Shown here in pieces: positions 1-5,553 of a stretch of DNA of 5,553 nucleotides. The notes beneath the pieces are model-generated. The model had not been told where the DNA came from. It worked only from the letters and a program-made list of their open reading frames with translations, and ran no database searches. The DNA lies in assembly GCA_028694545.1 (NCBI GenBank), contig JAQVKV010000218.1, forward strand, positions 1-5,553, in the 5' to 3' direction. Within the stretch, counting starts at the first letter, position 1; every line of letters begins with the position of its first letter. Source of the stretch: Zavarzinia sp. GTDB taxonomy: Bacteria; Pseudomonadota; Alphaproteobacteria; Zavarziniales; Zavarziniaceae. A program made the position numbers and the translations under genes.

Positions 1-933
1 CTGAAGACGCTCCAGGAAAAGCGTGCCGGCCGCCCGTCCAGCCAGAAGAAGATCGGTGCCCCGACCGAGGCCAGCGCGACGCGCCCGATCGACTACGAGG
101 AAACCCGCGTCCGGCGCGAGGAACTGGCCAAGGGCGTAACCATTCCCGTGCCGCCGTTCTGGGGCCCGCAGGTGATCGAGGACGTTCCGTTGAAGGCCCT
201 CGTCCCCTTCCTGAACGAGACCATGCTGTACCAGTTCCAGTGGGGTTTCGAGAAGGCGGGGCGCAGCCTCGACGAATACCGGCAATATGCGGCGCGGGAA
301 ATCCGGCCGATCATGAACCGGCTGGTCGAACAGTGCCAGGCGGAGCGCATCCTGCGGCCGAAGGCGGTCTACGGCTACTGGAAGGCGGCGGCGGAAGGCA
401 ATGACGTCATCCTCTTTGACGAGGGGGGGACGCGGGAAGTGGCGCGTTTCGCCTTCCCGCGCCAGGCGCGTGGCGGGGGCTTGTGCATCGCCGACTTCCT
501 GCGTGACGTTTCCGCCGGCGAGCGCGACGTGATCGGTCTCCAGGTCGTGACCATGGGCCAGCAGGCCTCCGACATCGCGCGCCAATGGTTCGCCGAGAAC
601 CGCTATCAGGATTACCTCTATCTTCACGGCCTCTCGGTCGAGATGGCGGAGGCGATGGCGGAATATGTCCACAAGAAGATCCGGGGCGAACTCGGTTTCT
701 CCCACGAGGATGACCGCGACATCGACAGGATGCTGAAGCAGGGCTATCGCGGCAGCCGCTATTCCTTCGGCTATCCCGCCTGCCCCAATCTCGCGGACCA
801 GCACAAGCTGCTCGACCTCCTCGGCGCCGGCCGGATCGGCATCGAGATGGCCGACGAGGACCAGTTGCATCCCGAGCAGTCGACCAGCGCCATCGTGTTG
901 CATCACCCCCAGGCCAAATATTTCTCGGTCTGA
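1..933 (+). CDS. metH: Methionine synthase MetH, C-terminal part (5' end outside window)
   Basis: Cobalamin-dependent methionine synthase transfers a methyl group from 5-methyltetrahydrofolate to homocysteine through B12 in the cytoplasm. The visible 310 residues match its C-terminal reactivation domain, which binds S-adenosylmethionine to remethylate oxidised cobalamin. The frame is open from base 1 with no start needed; an ATG lies at 223, but the homologous sequence begins well before it, so the gene is cut by the window edge. The AdoMet signature RxxxGYPACP is at local residues 253-262 (bases 757-786). Other family stretches are CIADF, a helix rich in AEAMAEYVHKK, and the ending PEQSTSAIVLHHPQAKYFSV. 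It ends right after this block, without the longer tail of the E. coli enzyme. By eye, the loop holding AdoMet-contacting Asp946 in E. coli reads L-N-E here (local residue 72). The stop is TGA at 931-933, followed by a hairpin. The identification is firm; the Asp/Asn alignment is tentative. Confidence 0.95.
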   Translation: MKTLQEKRAGRPSSQKKIGAPTEASATRPIDYEETRVRREELAKGVTIPVPPFWGPQVIEDVPLKALVPFLNETMLYQFQWGFEKAGRSLDEYRQYAAREIRPIMNRLVEQCQAERILRPKAVYGYWKAAAEGNDVILFDEGGTREVARFAFPRQARGGGLCIADFLRDVSAGERDVIGLQVVTMGQQASDIARQWFAENRYQDYLYLHGLSVEMAEAMAEYVHKKIRGELGFSHEDDRDIDRMLKQGYRGSRYSFGYPACPNLADQHKLLDLLGAGRIGIEMADEDQLHPEQSTSAIVLHHPQAKYFSV

Positions 934-943
934 GGCAGAGGTC

Positions 944-976
944 CTGGCCGGGGTGTGACGATCACATCCCGGCTGG
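944..976 (+). terminator. Long hairpin after metH, possible terminator or 3' stabiliser
   Basis: Bases 944-958 pair with 962-976 to give a 15-bp stem, of which three pairs are G-U in RNA, around a CGA loop. It begins 10 bases after the metH stop, the usual place for a terminator. No T-run follows (the next bases are ACAAGGACGG), so it is not a textbook intrinsic terminator. It could act with Rho, protect the metH 3' end, or be a DNA site, since the centre TGTGA-CGA-TCACA is symmetrical. The pairing is seen directly; the role is inferred. Confidence 0.5.
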
Positions 977-999
977 ACAAGGACGGATCCCCGCCGCAC

Positions 1000-1116
1000 C
1001 CTGTTCCGGCCCCCCAAAGAGGGGCTGCCCCCGACGAGGGGTTGGAGGAAACAGGCACCGTCAGATGTGCCGCCGGGGGACGAAGCCCGCAAAGGGCCGG
1101 CCCCTACGAAGGGAGG
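1000..1116 (+). promoter_or_regulatory. GC-rich structured leader of the TRAP operon
   Basis: This non-coding stretch can fold into several local helices. CCTGTT (1000-1005) pairs with AACAGG (1050-1055). That helix encloses two hairpins, GCCCC/GGGGC (1009-1013 with 1021-1025) and CCCC/GGGG (1029-1032 with 1038-1041), giving a possible three-way junction. Next come GGCAC/GTGCC (1054-1058 with 1067-1071) and GCCC/GGGC (1085-1088 with 1094-1097). CCCT-ACGA-AGGG (1102-1113) then takes in part of the ribosome binding site. No recognisable -35/-10 pair, sigma-54 site, cobalamin riboswitch box or SAM riboswitch was found. In sequence this G/C-rich, some pairing arises by chance, so a regulatory role is only suggested. 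Confidence 0.3.
1111..1116 (+). promoter_or_regulatory. Ribosome binding site GGGAGG deciding the TAXI gene start
   Basis: GGGAGG lies 5 bases before the ATG at 1122. It selects that start over the in-frame ATG at 1065, which has no comparable site and would put a charged 19-residue extension in front of the signal peptide. Its first three bases can pair in the hairpin 1102-1113. Confidence 0.8.
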
Positions 1117-1121
1117 TCGAT

Positions 1122-2102
1122 ATGCGGACCAGGGACATCTTCGTCTTCGATCGTCGTGACGTGCTGCGCGCGGGCGCGGGGCTTGCCGCCGTCGGCGCGT
1201 TCGGCATCGGCCGGGCGCGGGCGGAGACATTCGTCAATGTGCTCACGGGCGGGACATCCGGCGCCTACTACCCGATCGGCGTGGCGCTGGGCGGGGTGAT
1301 CGAGAAGACGGTCGAAGGGGTGAAGACCAGCGTGCAGGCCACCAAGGCCTCGGTCGAGAACCTGAATCTCCTGCAGAAGGGGCAAGGCGAGATCGGCTTC
1401 ACGCTGGCGGACGCGGCCAGTGCCGCCGTCGCCGGCAACGCGGACGCGGGCTTCAAGGCACCGCTCGACAAGCTGCGCCTGATTTCGGGCATCTATTCCA
1501 ATTATGTCCAGATCGTCGCCAACGCGGAGAGCGGCATCGCCTCGCTCGCCGACCTGAAGGGCAAGCGCATCTCGGTCGGCGCGCCGAAATCGGGGACGGA
1601 ACTGAACGCCCGCGCCATCCTCGGTGCCGCCGGCATCACTTACGACGATTTCGCCAAGGTCGAATATCTGCCCTTCGGCGAATCGGTCGACCTGATGAAG
1701 AATCGCCAGATCGACGTGACGCTGCAATCCGCCGGTCTCGGCGTCGGTTCGATCAAGGATCTCGCGGCTTCGATCAAGATCACCATCGTGCCGGTGCCCG
1801 CCGATATCGTCGCCAAGGTCGGGGATGCCGCCTATCAGGCGGGCGAGATCCCGGCCGGCACCTATACGGGGCAGGACGTGGCGGTGCCCACGGCCTCGAT
1901 CCGCAACCTGCTGGTCAGCCATGATGGCGTCACCGAAGATCTCGCCTATGGCATGACCAAGGCGCTGTTCGACAATCTCGACACGCTGGCCGCCGCCCAT
2001 GCCGCCGCCCGGGGCATCAAGCTGGAGGCGAGTGCCGCCCAGGGCCCGGTGCCGATCCATCCCGGCGCGCTGCGCTTCTTCAAGGAAAAGGGCCTGGCGT
2101 GA
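1122..2102 (+). CDS. TAXI family TRAP transporter solute-binding protein
   Basis: This is the periplasmic receptor of a TRAP transporter of the TAXI class; it captures the substrate and hands it to the membrane subunits. The protein has 326 residues, typical of the family. It opens with a signal peptide with a twin-arginine motif (D-R-R-D-V-L-R, residues 10-16), a hydrophobic stretch (about 17-30) and a likely cleavage after A-R-A (residue 34), suggesting Tat export. Family landmarks are TGGTSGAYYPIG (42-53), the block SVGAPKSGTELNARAIL near the middle, and the ending PIHPGALRFFKEKG. The start is set by GGGAGG at 1111-1116. The stop overlaps the permease start by GTGA, so the two are probably co-translated. 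The ligand cannot be predicted; characterised TAXI proteins bind glutamate or related dicarboxylates. The family call is firm; Tat rather than Sec export is likely but unproven. Confidence 0.95.
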   Translation: MRTRDIFVFDRRDVLRAGAGLAAVGAFGIGRARAETFVNVLTGGTSGAYYPIGVALGGVIEKTVEGVKTSVQATKASVENLNLLQKGQGEIGFTLADAASAAVAGNADAGFKAPLDKLRLISGIYSNYVQIVANAESGIASLADLKGKRISVGAPKSGTELNARAILGAAGITYDDFAKVEYLPFGESVDLMKNRQIDVTLQSAGLGVGSIKDLAASIKITIVPVPADIVAKVGDAAYQAGEIPAGTYTGQDVAVPTASIRNLLVSHDGVTEDLAYGMTKALFDNLDTLAAAHAAARGIKLEASAAQGPVPIHPGALRFFKEKGLA

Positions 2103-4195
2103 GTTCAACGCCCAGCCCCCCGGCACCGCCGCGTGATCGGGACAATCCGGGCGGCCATGGCCGCCTGGCCGGGCGGGCGGCGCTGGCGGTTGCCGCCATC
2201 GGTGTCGCCTTTTCCCTGTTCCAGATCTGGACCGCCGCGCTCAGCCCGATTTCGAGCCTCGCGGTCCGTTCCATCCATGTCGGCTTCCTGCTGCTCATGG
2301 TCTATGCGCTGTTCGGCGCCAGGGCCCCGGTGGAAGGGGAGGCGCGGCGCGTGCCCTGGTGGGACTGGGGACTGGGCCTGACCGGCTTTTGCCTCGGCTT
2401 CTATCATCTCGTCTTCGAGCGTGACCTGATCCTGCGCGCGGGAGAGCCCGACACGGCGGACATCGTGGTCGGCTGTATTACCGTTGCGCTGATCTTCGAG
2501 GCGGCCCGCCGCATCATGGGGCTGGCCCTGCCCATCCTGTGCGGGCTGTTCATTCCCTATGCCCTGCTCGGGCCGCATCTGCCCTTCGGCCTTGCCCATC
2601 GCGGTTTCCTGTTCGAGCAGGTGGTGGACCAGCTTTTTCTGGGCACCGAGGGGGTCTACGGTACGCCCACCTTCGTCTCGGCGACCTATATCTTCCTCTT
2701 CGTGCTGTTCGGCGCCTTCCTCGAACACGCCGGCATGGTGAAATTGTTCAACGATGTGGCGCTCGGCCTCGTCGGGCGGGCCAGGGGCGGGCCGGCCAAG
2801 GTCTCGGTCATGTCGTCCGGGCTCATGGGCACGATCAACGGCTCCGGCGTCGCCAATGTGCTGACCACGGGGCAGTTCACCATCCCCCTGATGTCGCGCT
2901 TCGGCTATCGCCCCGCCTTCGCCGGCGCGGTCGAGGCGGCGTCTTCCATGGGCGGGCAGGTCATGCCGCCGGTCATGGGCGCCGTCGCCTTCATCATGGC
3001 GGAGACGCTGGGCGTTCCTTACGCCGAGATCGCCAAGGCGGCGATCATTCCCGCCTTCCTCTATTACGCCTCGATCTTCTGGATGGTCCATCTCGAGGCG
3101 GGCAAGCGCGACCTGAAGGGCCTCGCGCCCGAGGATTGCCCGAGTGCCGGCGCCGCCCTGGTCCGGGGCTGGTACCTGTTGCTGCCGCTGGTCGCCCTCG
3201 TCGCCCTGCTCTTTTCCGGTTACACGCCGCTCTTCGCCGGGGTCATCGGATTGTTCGCCACAATCTCCCTGATCCTCGGGCAATCGGTGGCGCGGGGCGC
3301 CCTGGGCAATATGGTGCAGCGGGCTGTGTTCTGGATCGTGCTCGGCCTCATGGCGGGCTACGCGGTTCAGCGCGGCATGGCGACGGAAATGGTGGCGGGC
3401 ATCGCCATGCTGGTGCTGGCCGTCGCCGCGCTTGGCCTGCGGGACGGGCGGGCGGCGCTGCGCCTCGTTGTCATTTCGCTGGCGGACGGCGCGCGCAACG
3501 CGCTCGGCGTCGGCATCGCCTGCGCGCTGGTGGGCGTGCTGATCGGCGTCGCCACCCTGACCGGGATCGCCTCCAGCCTCGCCGGCAGCATCGTTTCGCT
3601 GGCCGGGGGCAATTTGTTCGCGGCGCTGGCCTTGACCATGGTCGCCTGCATCGTGCTCGGCACCGGGCTGCCGACGATCCCGAACTATATCATCACCTCG
3701 TCGATCGCCGCCCCGGCCCTCCTGCAGATGGGGGTGCCTCCCATCGCCTCCCACATGTTCTGCTTCTACTTCGGCATCATGGCGGACCTGACACCACCGG
3801 TGGCGCTGGCGGCGCTGGCCGCCTCCTCTATCGCCAAGGCCGGGCATATGGCGATCGGCTGGCTGGCGACGCGGATCGCCATGGCGGGTTACGTCGTGCC
3901 CTTCATGGCGGTCTACGACACCGCGCTTCTCATGCAGTCCGGCGATCCGGGAACGACCGTCTTCGCCGTGTGCCGGGCACTGGTCGCCATCGGATTGTGG
4001 GGCGCGGTCGCCATCGGTTGGGGCGCGACGCGGGTGCCGCTGTGGCAGATGCCGGTCGCGATCGGCGGCGCCATCGGCCTTGTCCTGTCCACGCCGCTGT
4101 CGGACGAGATCGGCTTCGCGCTGGCCGCGCTCTTCGTCGGGCTGCAATGGTGGTCGCGGCGCCGGTCCCTGATTACGGCCGGCGGGGTGGCGTGA
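2099..4195 (+). CDS. TRAP transporter permease, fused 4TM/12TM (TAXI type)
   Basis: This 698-residue inner-membrane permease joins the small DctQ-like and large DctM-like subunits in one chain, as is usual for TAXI systems, and would import substrate with a cation gradient. The N-terminal part has hydrophobic segments near residues 27-47, 58-75, 88-106 and 121-157. The large domain starts around 177 with the family block EGVYGTPTFVSATYIFLF. Conserved loops follow: GTINGSGVANV (about 243-253), ASSMGGQVMPPVMGA (about 281-295), GTGLPTIPNYIITSS (about 520-535) and FGIMADLTPPVALAA (about 555-570). The repeated G/N/P-rich loops in the two halves fit the inverted-repeat architecture of DctM proteins. 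The start is GTG at 2099, overlapping the TAXI stop as GTGA; GGG at 2090-2092 is a plausible weak ribosome site. The stop overlaps the next gene in the same way. Substrate unknown. Confidence 0.95.
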   Translation: MSSTPSPPAPPRDRDNPGGHGRLAGRAALAVAAIGVAFSLFQIWTAALSPISSLAVRSIHVGFLLLMVYALFGARAPVEGEARRVPWWDWGLGLTGFCLGFYHLVFERDLILRAGEPDTADIVVGCITVALIFEAARRIMGLALPILCGLFIPYALLGPHLPFGLAHRGFLFEQVVDQLFLGTEGVYGTPTFVSATYIFLFVLFGAFLEHAGMVKLFNDVALGLVGRARGGPAKVSVMSSGLMGTINGSGVANVLTTGQFTIPLMSRFGYRPAFAGAVEAASSMGGQVMPPVMGAVAFIMAETLGVPYAEIAKAAIIPAFLYYASIFWMVHLEAGKRDLKGLAPEDCPSAGAALVRGWYLLLPLVALVALLFSGYTPLFAGVIGLFATISLILGQSVARGALGNMVQRAVFWIVLGLMAGYAVQRGMATEMVAGIAMLVLAVAALGLRDGRAALRLVVISLADGARNALGVGIACALVGVLIGVATLTGIASSLAGSIVSLAGGNLFAALALTMVACIVLGTGLPTIPNYIITSSIAAPALLQMGVPPIASHMFCFYFGIMADLTPPVALAALAASSIAKAGHMAIGWLATRIAMAGYVVPFMAVYDTALLMQSGDPGTTVFAVCRALVAIGLWGAVAIGWGATRVPLWQMPVAIGGAIGLVLSTPLSDEIGFALAALFVGLQWWSRRRSLITAGGVA

Positions 4196-4578
4196 GCCTC
4201 GGCCTCTGCATCCTGCTGGCCGGGGGCTTGGTGGCCGGCCGGGTCGAGGCGGTGGATTTCACCCTCATGTGGCGCCATTCGATCGAGAAGATCGAATGGC
4301 GCGAGGACTGGCGGGTAACACCCGAGGGTCTGATGATTCGCCGGGCCGTGGTGCGCGGCTCCGGTGCCGGCATGGACCCGCCGGTGGATGCGGAGAAGAT
4401 CGAGGGTGGCTGGGCCTATGTCCCGGCGCTGCCCGTGGTGCCCCGGCTGGCGCTGGCACGCTCCGGCGTGGTCGCGGATTACACGCTCTGCGTTGGTCGC
4501 GACTGCCGCGCCCTCGGCGCCTGGGCGGGCGGCATCGCCGACGATGTTCCGGTGATGCTCGCGCCTTGCGCGCCCTGA
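4192..4578 (+). CDS. DUF1850 domain protein, TRAP-associated
   Basis: This small 128-residue protein matches the DUF1850 family, which commonly sits beside or is fused to TAXI TRAP permeases; its molecular function is unknown. The N-terminus (residues 3-16) is hydrophobic, with a possible signal cleavage after V-E-A (residue 20), suggesting export to the periplasm, though the signal is short and lacks a basic start. Family landmarks are a W-R-H-S-I-E-K-I-E-W motif (27-36), GSGAGMDPP (56-64), LALARSG (86-92), and a CxxxxC pair at C100 and C105. C126 near the end is a further cysteine. The GTG start overlaps the permease stop as GTGA, so coupling is likely. A 13-bp perfect inverted repeat lies in codons 27-37. 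The true gene begins at 4192 although the frame is open much further upstream; that upstream part is arginine-rich shadow of the permease. The family call is strong; the role as accessory is inferred from position. Confidence 0.88.
   Translation: MSLGLCILLAGGLVAGRVEAVDFTLMWRHSIEKIEWREDWRVTPEGLMIRRAVVRGSGAGMDPPVDAEKIEGGWAYVPALPVVPRLALARSGVVADYTLCVGRDCRALGAWAGGIADDVPVMLAPCAP
4272..4302 (+). repeat. Perfect 13-bp inverted repeat inside the DUF1850 gene
   Basis: GCGCCATTCGATC (4272-4284) is exactly repeated in reverse complement as GATCGAATGGCGC (4290-4302) around the loop GAGAA. It covers codons 27-37, the conserved RHSIEKIEW region, 80 bases into the gene. No T-run follows. It would make a very stable RNA hairpin; function unknown. 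Confidence 0.9.
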
Positions 4579-4605
4579 TCCGCGGATCAGGCGGCCAGGG
4601 CCGCC
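4574..4605. terminator. Palindrome and hairpin in the convergent gap, possible bidirectional terminator
   Basis: CCTGATCCGCGGATCAGG (4574-4591) is an 18-bp perfect palindrome that contains the DUF1850 stop codon. It overlaps a second inverted repeat, GGCGGCC (4590-4596) with GGCCGCC (4599-4605). The two cannot both form fully. They lie between two convergent genes, so they could end transcription from either side; from the hpt side they are about 50-80 bases past the stop. No T-run follows on either strand, so Rho dependence or a blocking role is possible. The rest of the gap (4606-4653) shows nothing I can name. Confidence 0.45.
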
Positions 4606-4653
4606 GTCACCGCCGCCAGGATGCGGGCCATGGCACGGCCTCGGGCCCCGGCA

Positions 4654-5199
4654 TCAGTCTTCGACGACGACGCCGATGAAGGGCAGCTCCCGGAAGCAGT
4701 TGGCGACATCCATGCCGTAGCCGACGACGAAGCGTTCCGGACACTCGAAGCCGACGAAATCGGCCTGCATGGCGTTTTCGCGCCTCTTCGGCTTGTCGAG
4801 CAGGACGCAGATCTCGACGGTGGCGCCGCGCGCCGCCATCAGGTCCTTGGCGAAGGAGAGGGTGCGCCCCGATTCGAGGATGTCGTCGACGAGCAACAGC
4901 TTCTTGTCGCGCACGATGATCGAGATGTCGCGCTGCACCGTCACTTGGCCCGAACTCGTGGTGCGGTCGCCATAGGACGACAGGATGACGAAATCGACCT
5001 CGACCTCGGCGCCTTCGGCATGAAGCGCGCGCAGCAGGTCGGCGGCGAACATGAAGCTGCCCTTCAGCACCGGCACCACGACGAAATCCTTGCCGAGGGT
5101 GGCGACGATCTCTTTCGCCAGTTCCTTCACGCGGGCGTCGATGGTCTCGGAATCGAACAGGGTACGAACGGTCTGGCCCTGGGCAACCGGGCGGGTCAT
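4654..5199 (-). CDS. hpt: Hypoxanthine phosphoribosyltransferase
   Basis: This cytoplasmic purine-salvage enzyme joins hypoxanthine (often also guanine) to PRPP, giving IMP (or GMP) and pyrophosphate. The 181-residue length is normal for the bacterial type. Visible landmarks are the PPi-loop region VLKGSFMFAADL (44-55), the flexible loop SSYGDRTTSSG (74-84), the PRPP-binding signature LLLVDDILESGRTL (101-114) with the acidic pair D105-D106, the base-contacting lysine in DKPKRR (K136), and the purine-pocket block FVVGYGMD (157-164) ending in D164. It finishes with LPFIGVVVED. The ATG at 5197-5199 has GGAGA at 5206-5210, six bases away, and overlaps the stop of the upstream DUF3426 gene as ATGA, implying translational coupling. 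It is convergent with the transporter operon. The family is certain; guanine versus hypoxanthine preference is not readable. Confidence 0.96.
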   Translation of the reverse strand: MTRPVAQGQTVRTLFDSETIDARVKELAKEIVATLGKDFVVVPVLKGSFMFAADLLRALHAEGAEVEVDFVILSSYGDRTTSSGQVTVQRDISIIVRDKKLLLVDDILESGRTLSFAKDLMAARGATVEICVLLDKPKRRENAMQADFVGFECPERFVVGYGMDVANCFRELPFIGVVVED

Positions 5200-5553
5200 G
5201 GAGCGTCTCCGAAAGTCACGGCGACCCTTGTCGCCTCGGTGGGCGGGGCGGCGAAGCGCACCCGATATTGGGCTTCGCCGCCCGCAGGCAGCAGATTGGG
5301 CTCGGCCGCGGTCAGCTCGCGGCGCAGCACGCGGCCGCTGTCGTCGAGCAGGCTGACCCAGACCGGCGGCACGGGCCGTTCGGCTTCCAGCGTCGAGCGG
5401 ATGACGCCCGACACCGTCAGGACTTCCGCGCTGCCCTCGGTCGAGCGTTCGGCGGCGGGATCGAGCAGGGTCAGGCCATAGGCGGCGACCGGCAGGCCCG
5501 CCAGCTCGAACAATTTGCCCGACGGCGGCCAGGCTTCGACGATCTGGTCGCGA
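5196..5553 (-). CDS. DUF3426 domain protein, C-terminal part (runs off right edge)
   Basis: The frame is open from the right edge to the TGA at 5196-5198, giving 118 visible residues. They match the DUF3426 domain: an opening RDQIVEAWPPSGKLFELAGL (local 1-20), a beta-rich core with VLTVSGVIRST, then WVSLLDDSGRVL, LLPAGGEAQYRVRF and a final VAVTFGDAP. The TTG at 5511-5513 is not the start, because homologous sequence continues before it. In family members this domain follows an N-terminal MJ0042-type zinc ribbon and a transmembrane helix; those would lie outside the window. Its function is not established, though from memory related genes in alphaproteobacteria often neighbour ftsE/ftsX. The stop overlaps the hpt start as ATGA, so the two genes are probably one transcript. 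Confidence 0.85.
   Translation of the reverse strand, partial: RDQIVEAWPPSGKLFELAGLPVAAYGLTLLDPAAERSTEGSAEVLTVSGVIRSTLEAERPVPPVWVSLLDDSGRVLRRELTAAEPNLLPAGGEAQYRVRFAAPPTEATRVAVTFGDAP

Noticed and set aside
954..966. CRP-type binding site TGTGA...TCACA
   Set aside because: The half-sites are 3 bases apart rather than the 6 of the CRP consensus, and the whole motif is part of the hairpin stem after metH.
934..1121. Cobalamin or SAM riboswitch between metH and the TAXI gene
   Set aside because: I looked for these because of the metH neighbour. No B12-box-like sequence or SAM riboswitch core is visible, and the region is downstream of metH, so it could not control metH.
1065..1121. Earlier in-frame ATG start for the TAXI protein at 1065
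   Set aside because: It lacks a ribosome site and would put 19 charged residues before the signal peptide, while the ATG at 1122 has GGGAGG at ideal spacing.
1104..2126. A 340-residue open frame on the minus strand opposite the TAXI gene
   Set aside because: Arg/Gly/Asp-rich composition with no recognisable family; it is fully explained as the antisense shadow of a clear TAXI protein.
2105..4147. A 680-residue open frame on the minus strand opposite the permease gene
   Set aside because: Its product is a low-complexity mix of R, G, D, H, Q and E with no domain, as expected for the reverse of a GC-rich membrane-protein gene. The permease on the plus strand is unmistakable.
2539..4191. Upstream extension of the DUF1850 frame that would make a 679-residue protein
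   Set aside because: The stretch before 4192 is arginine-rich out-of-frame permease sequence. Only the last 128 codons match a family, and a GTG with a GTGA overlap marks the true start.
4576..4653. Short minus-strand frame after hpt whose codons read like a protein C-terminus (ends in LAAVTAALAA then stop)
   Set aside because: It is open only as a shifted frame running back into hpt. The in-gap ATG gives just 14 residues, and hpt already has a normal length and ending, so neither a frameshift nor a gene is supported.
4621..5481. A 286-residue plus-strand open frame across hpt and DUF3426
   Set aside because: It lies opposite two recognisable minus-strand genes and has shadow-type composition with no domain.

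Overview
The window is about two-thirds G+C and codes almost end to end. Protein families and GC-rich codon use point to an alphaproteobacterium; I cannot place it below class. There are six protein-coding genes: four on the plus strand, then two on the minus strand converging on them. No transposase, integrase, tRNA, rRNA, CRISPR array or phage gene is visible.

Layout. Positions 1-933 hold the 3' end of metH (cobalamin-dependent methionine synthase), covering the C-terminal AdoMet-binding reactivation domain. A 188-base intergenic region follows. It has a long hairpin just after the metH stop, then a run of GC-rich helices leading to a strong ribosome binding site. Positions 1122-4578 form a tightly coupled three-gene unit: a TAXI-family TRAP transporter binding protein with a Tat-like signal peptide, a fused 4TM/12TM TRAP permease, and a small DUF1850 protein. 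Both internal junctions are 4-base GTGA start/stop overlaps in the same 9-base context. A short convergent gap (4579-4653) carries an 18-bp perfect palindrome and a second hairpin. On the minus strand, hpt (hypoxanthine phosphoribosyltransferase, 4654-5199) overlaps by an ATGA tetranucleotide an upstream gene whose visible part is a DUF3426 domain and which runs off the right edge.

How the genes work together. The three plus-strand genes look like one secondary transport system. The TAXI protein would capture an organic anion in the periplasm, the permease would import it with an ion gradient, and the DUF1850 protein is a probable exported accessory of unknown role. The substrate cannot be read from sequence; characterised TAXI proteins bind glutamate or related C5 dicarboxylates. 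metH and hpt are housekeeping neighbours (methionine synthesis and purine salvage) with no evident link to the transporter.

Most of the window is ordinary. The parts worth a second look are the structured leader of the transporter operon, a 13-bp perfect inverted repeat inside the DUF1850 gene, and DUF1850 itself. I see no convincing evidence of a wholly new system.
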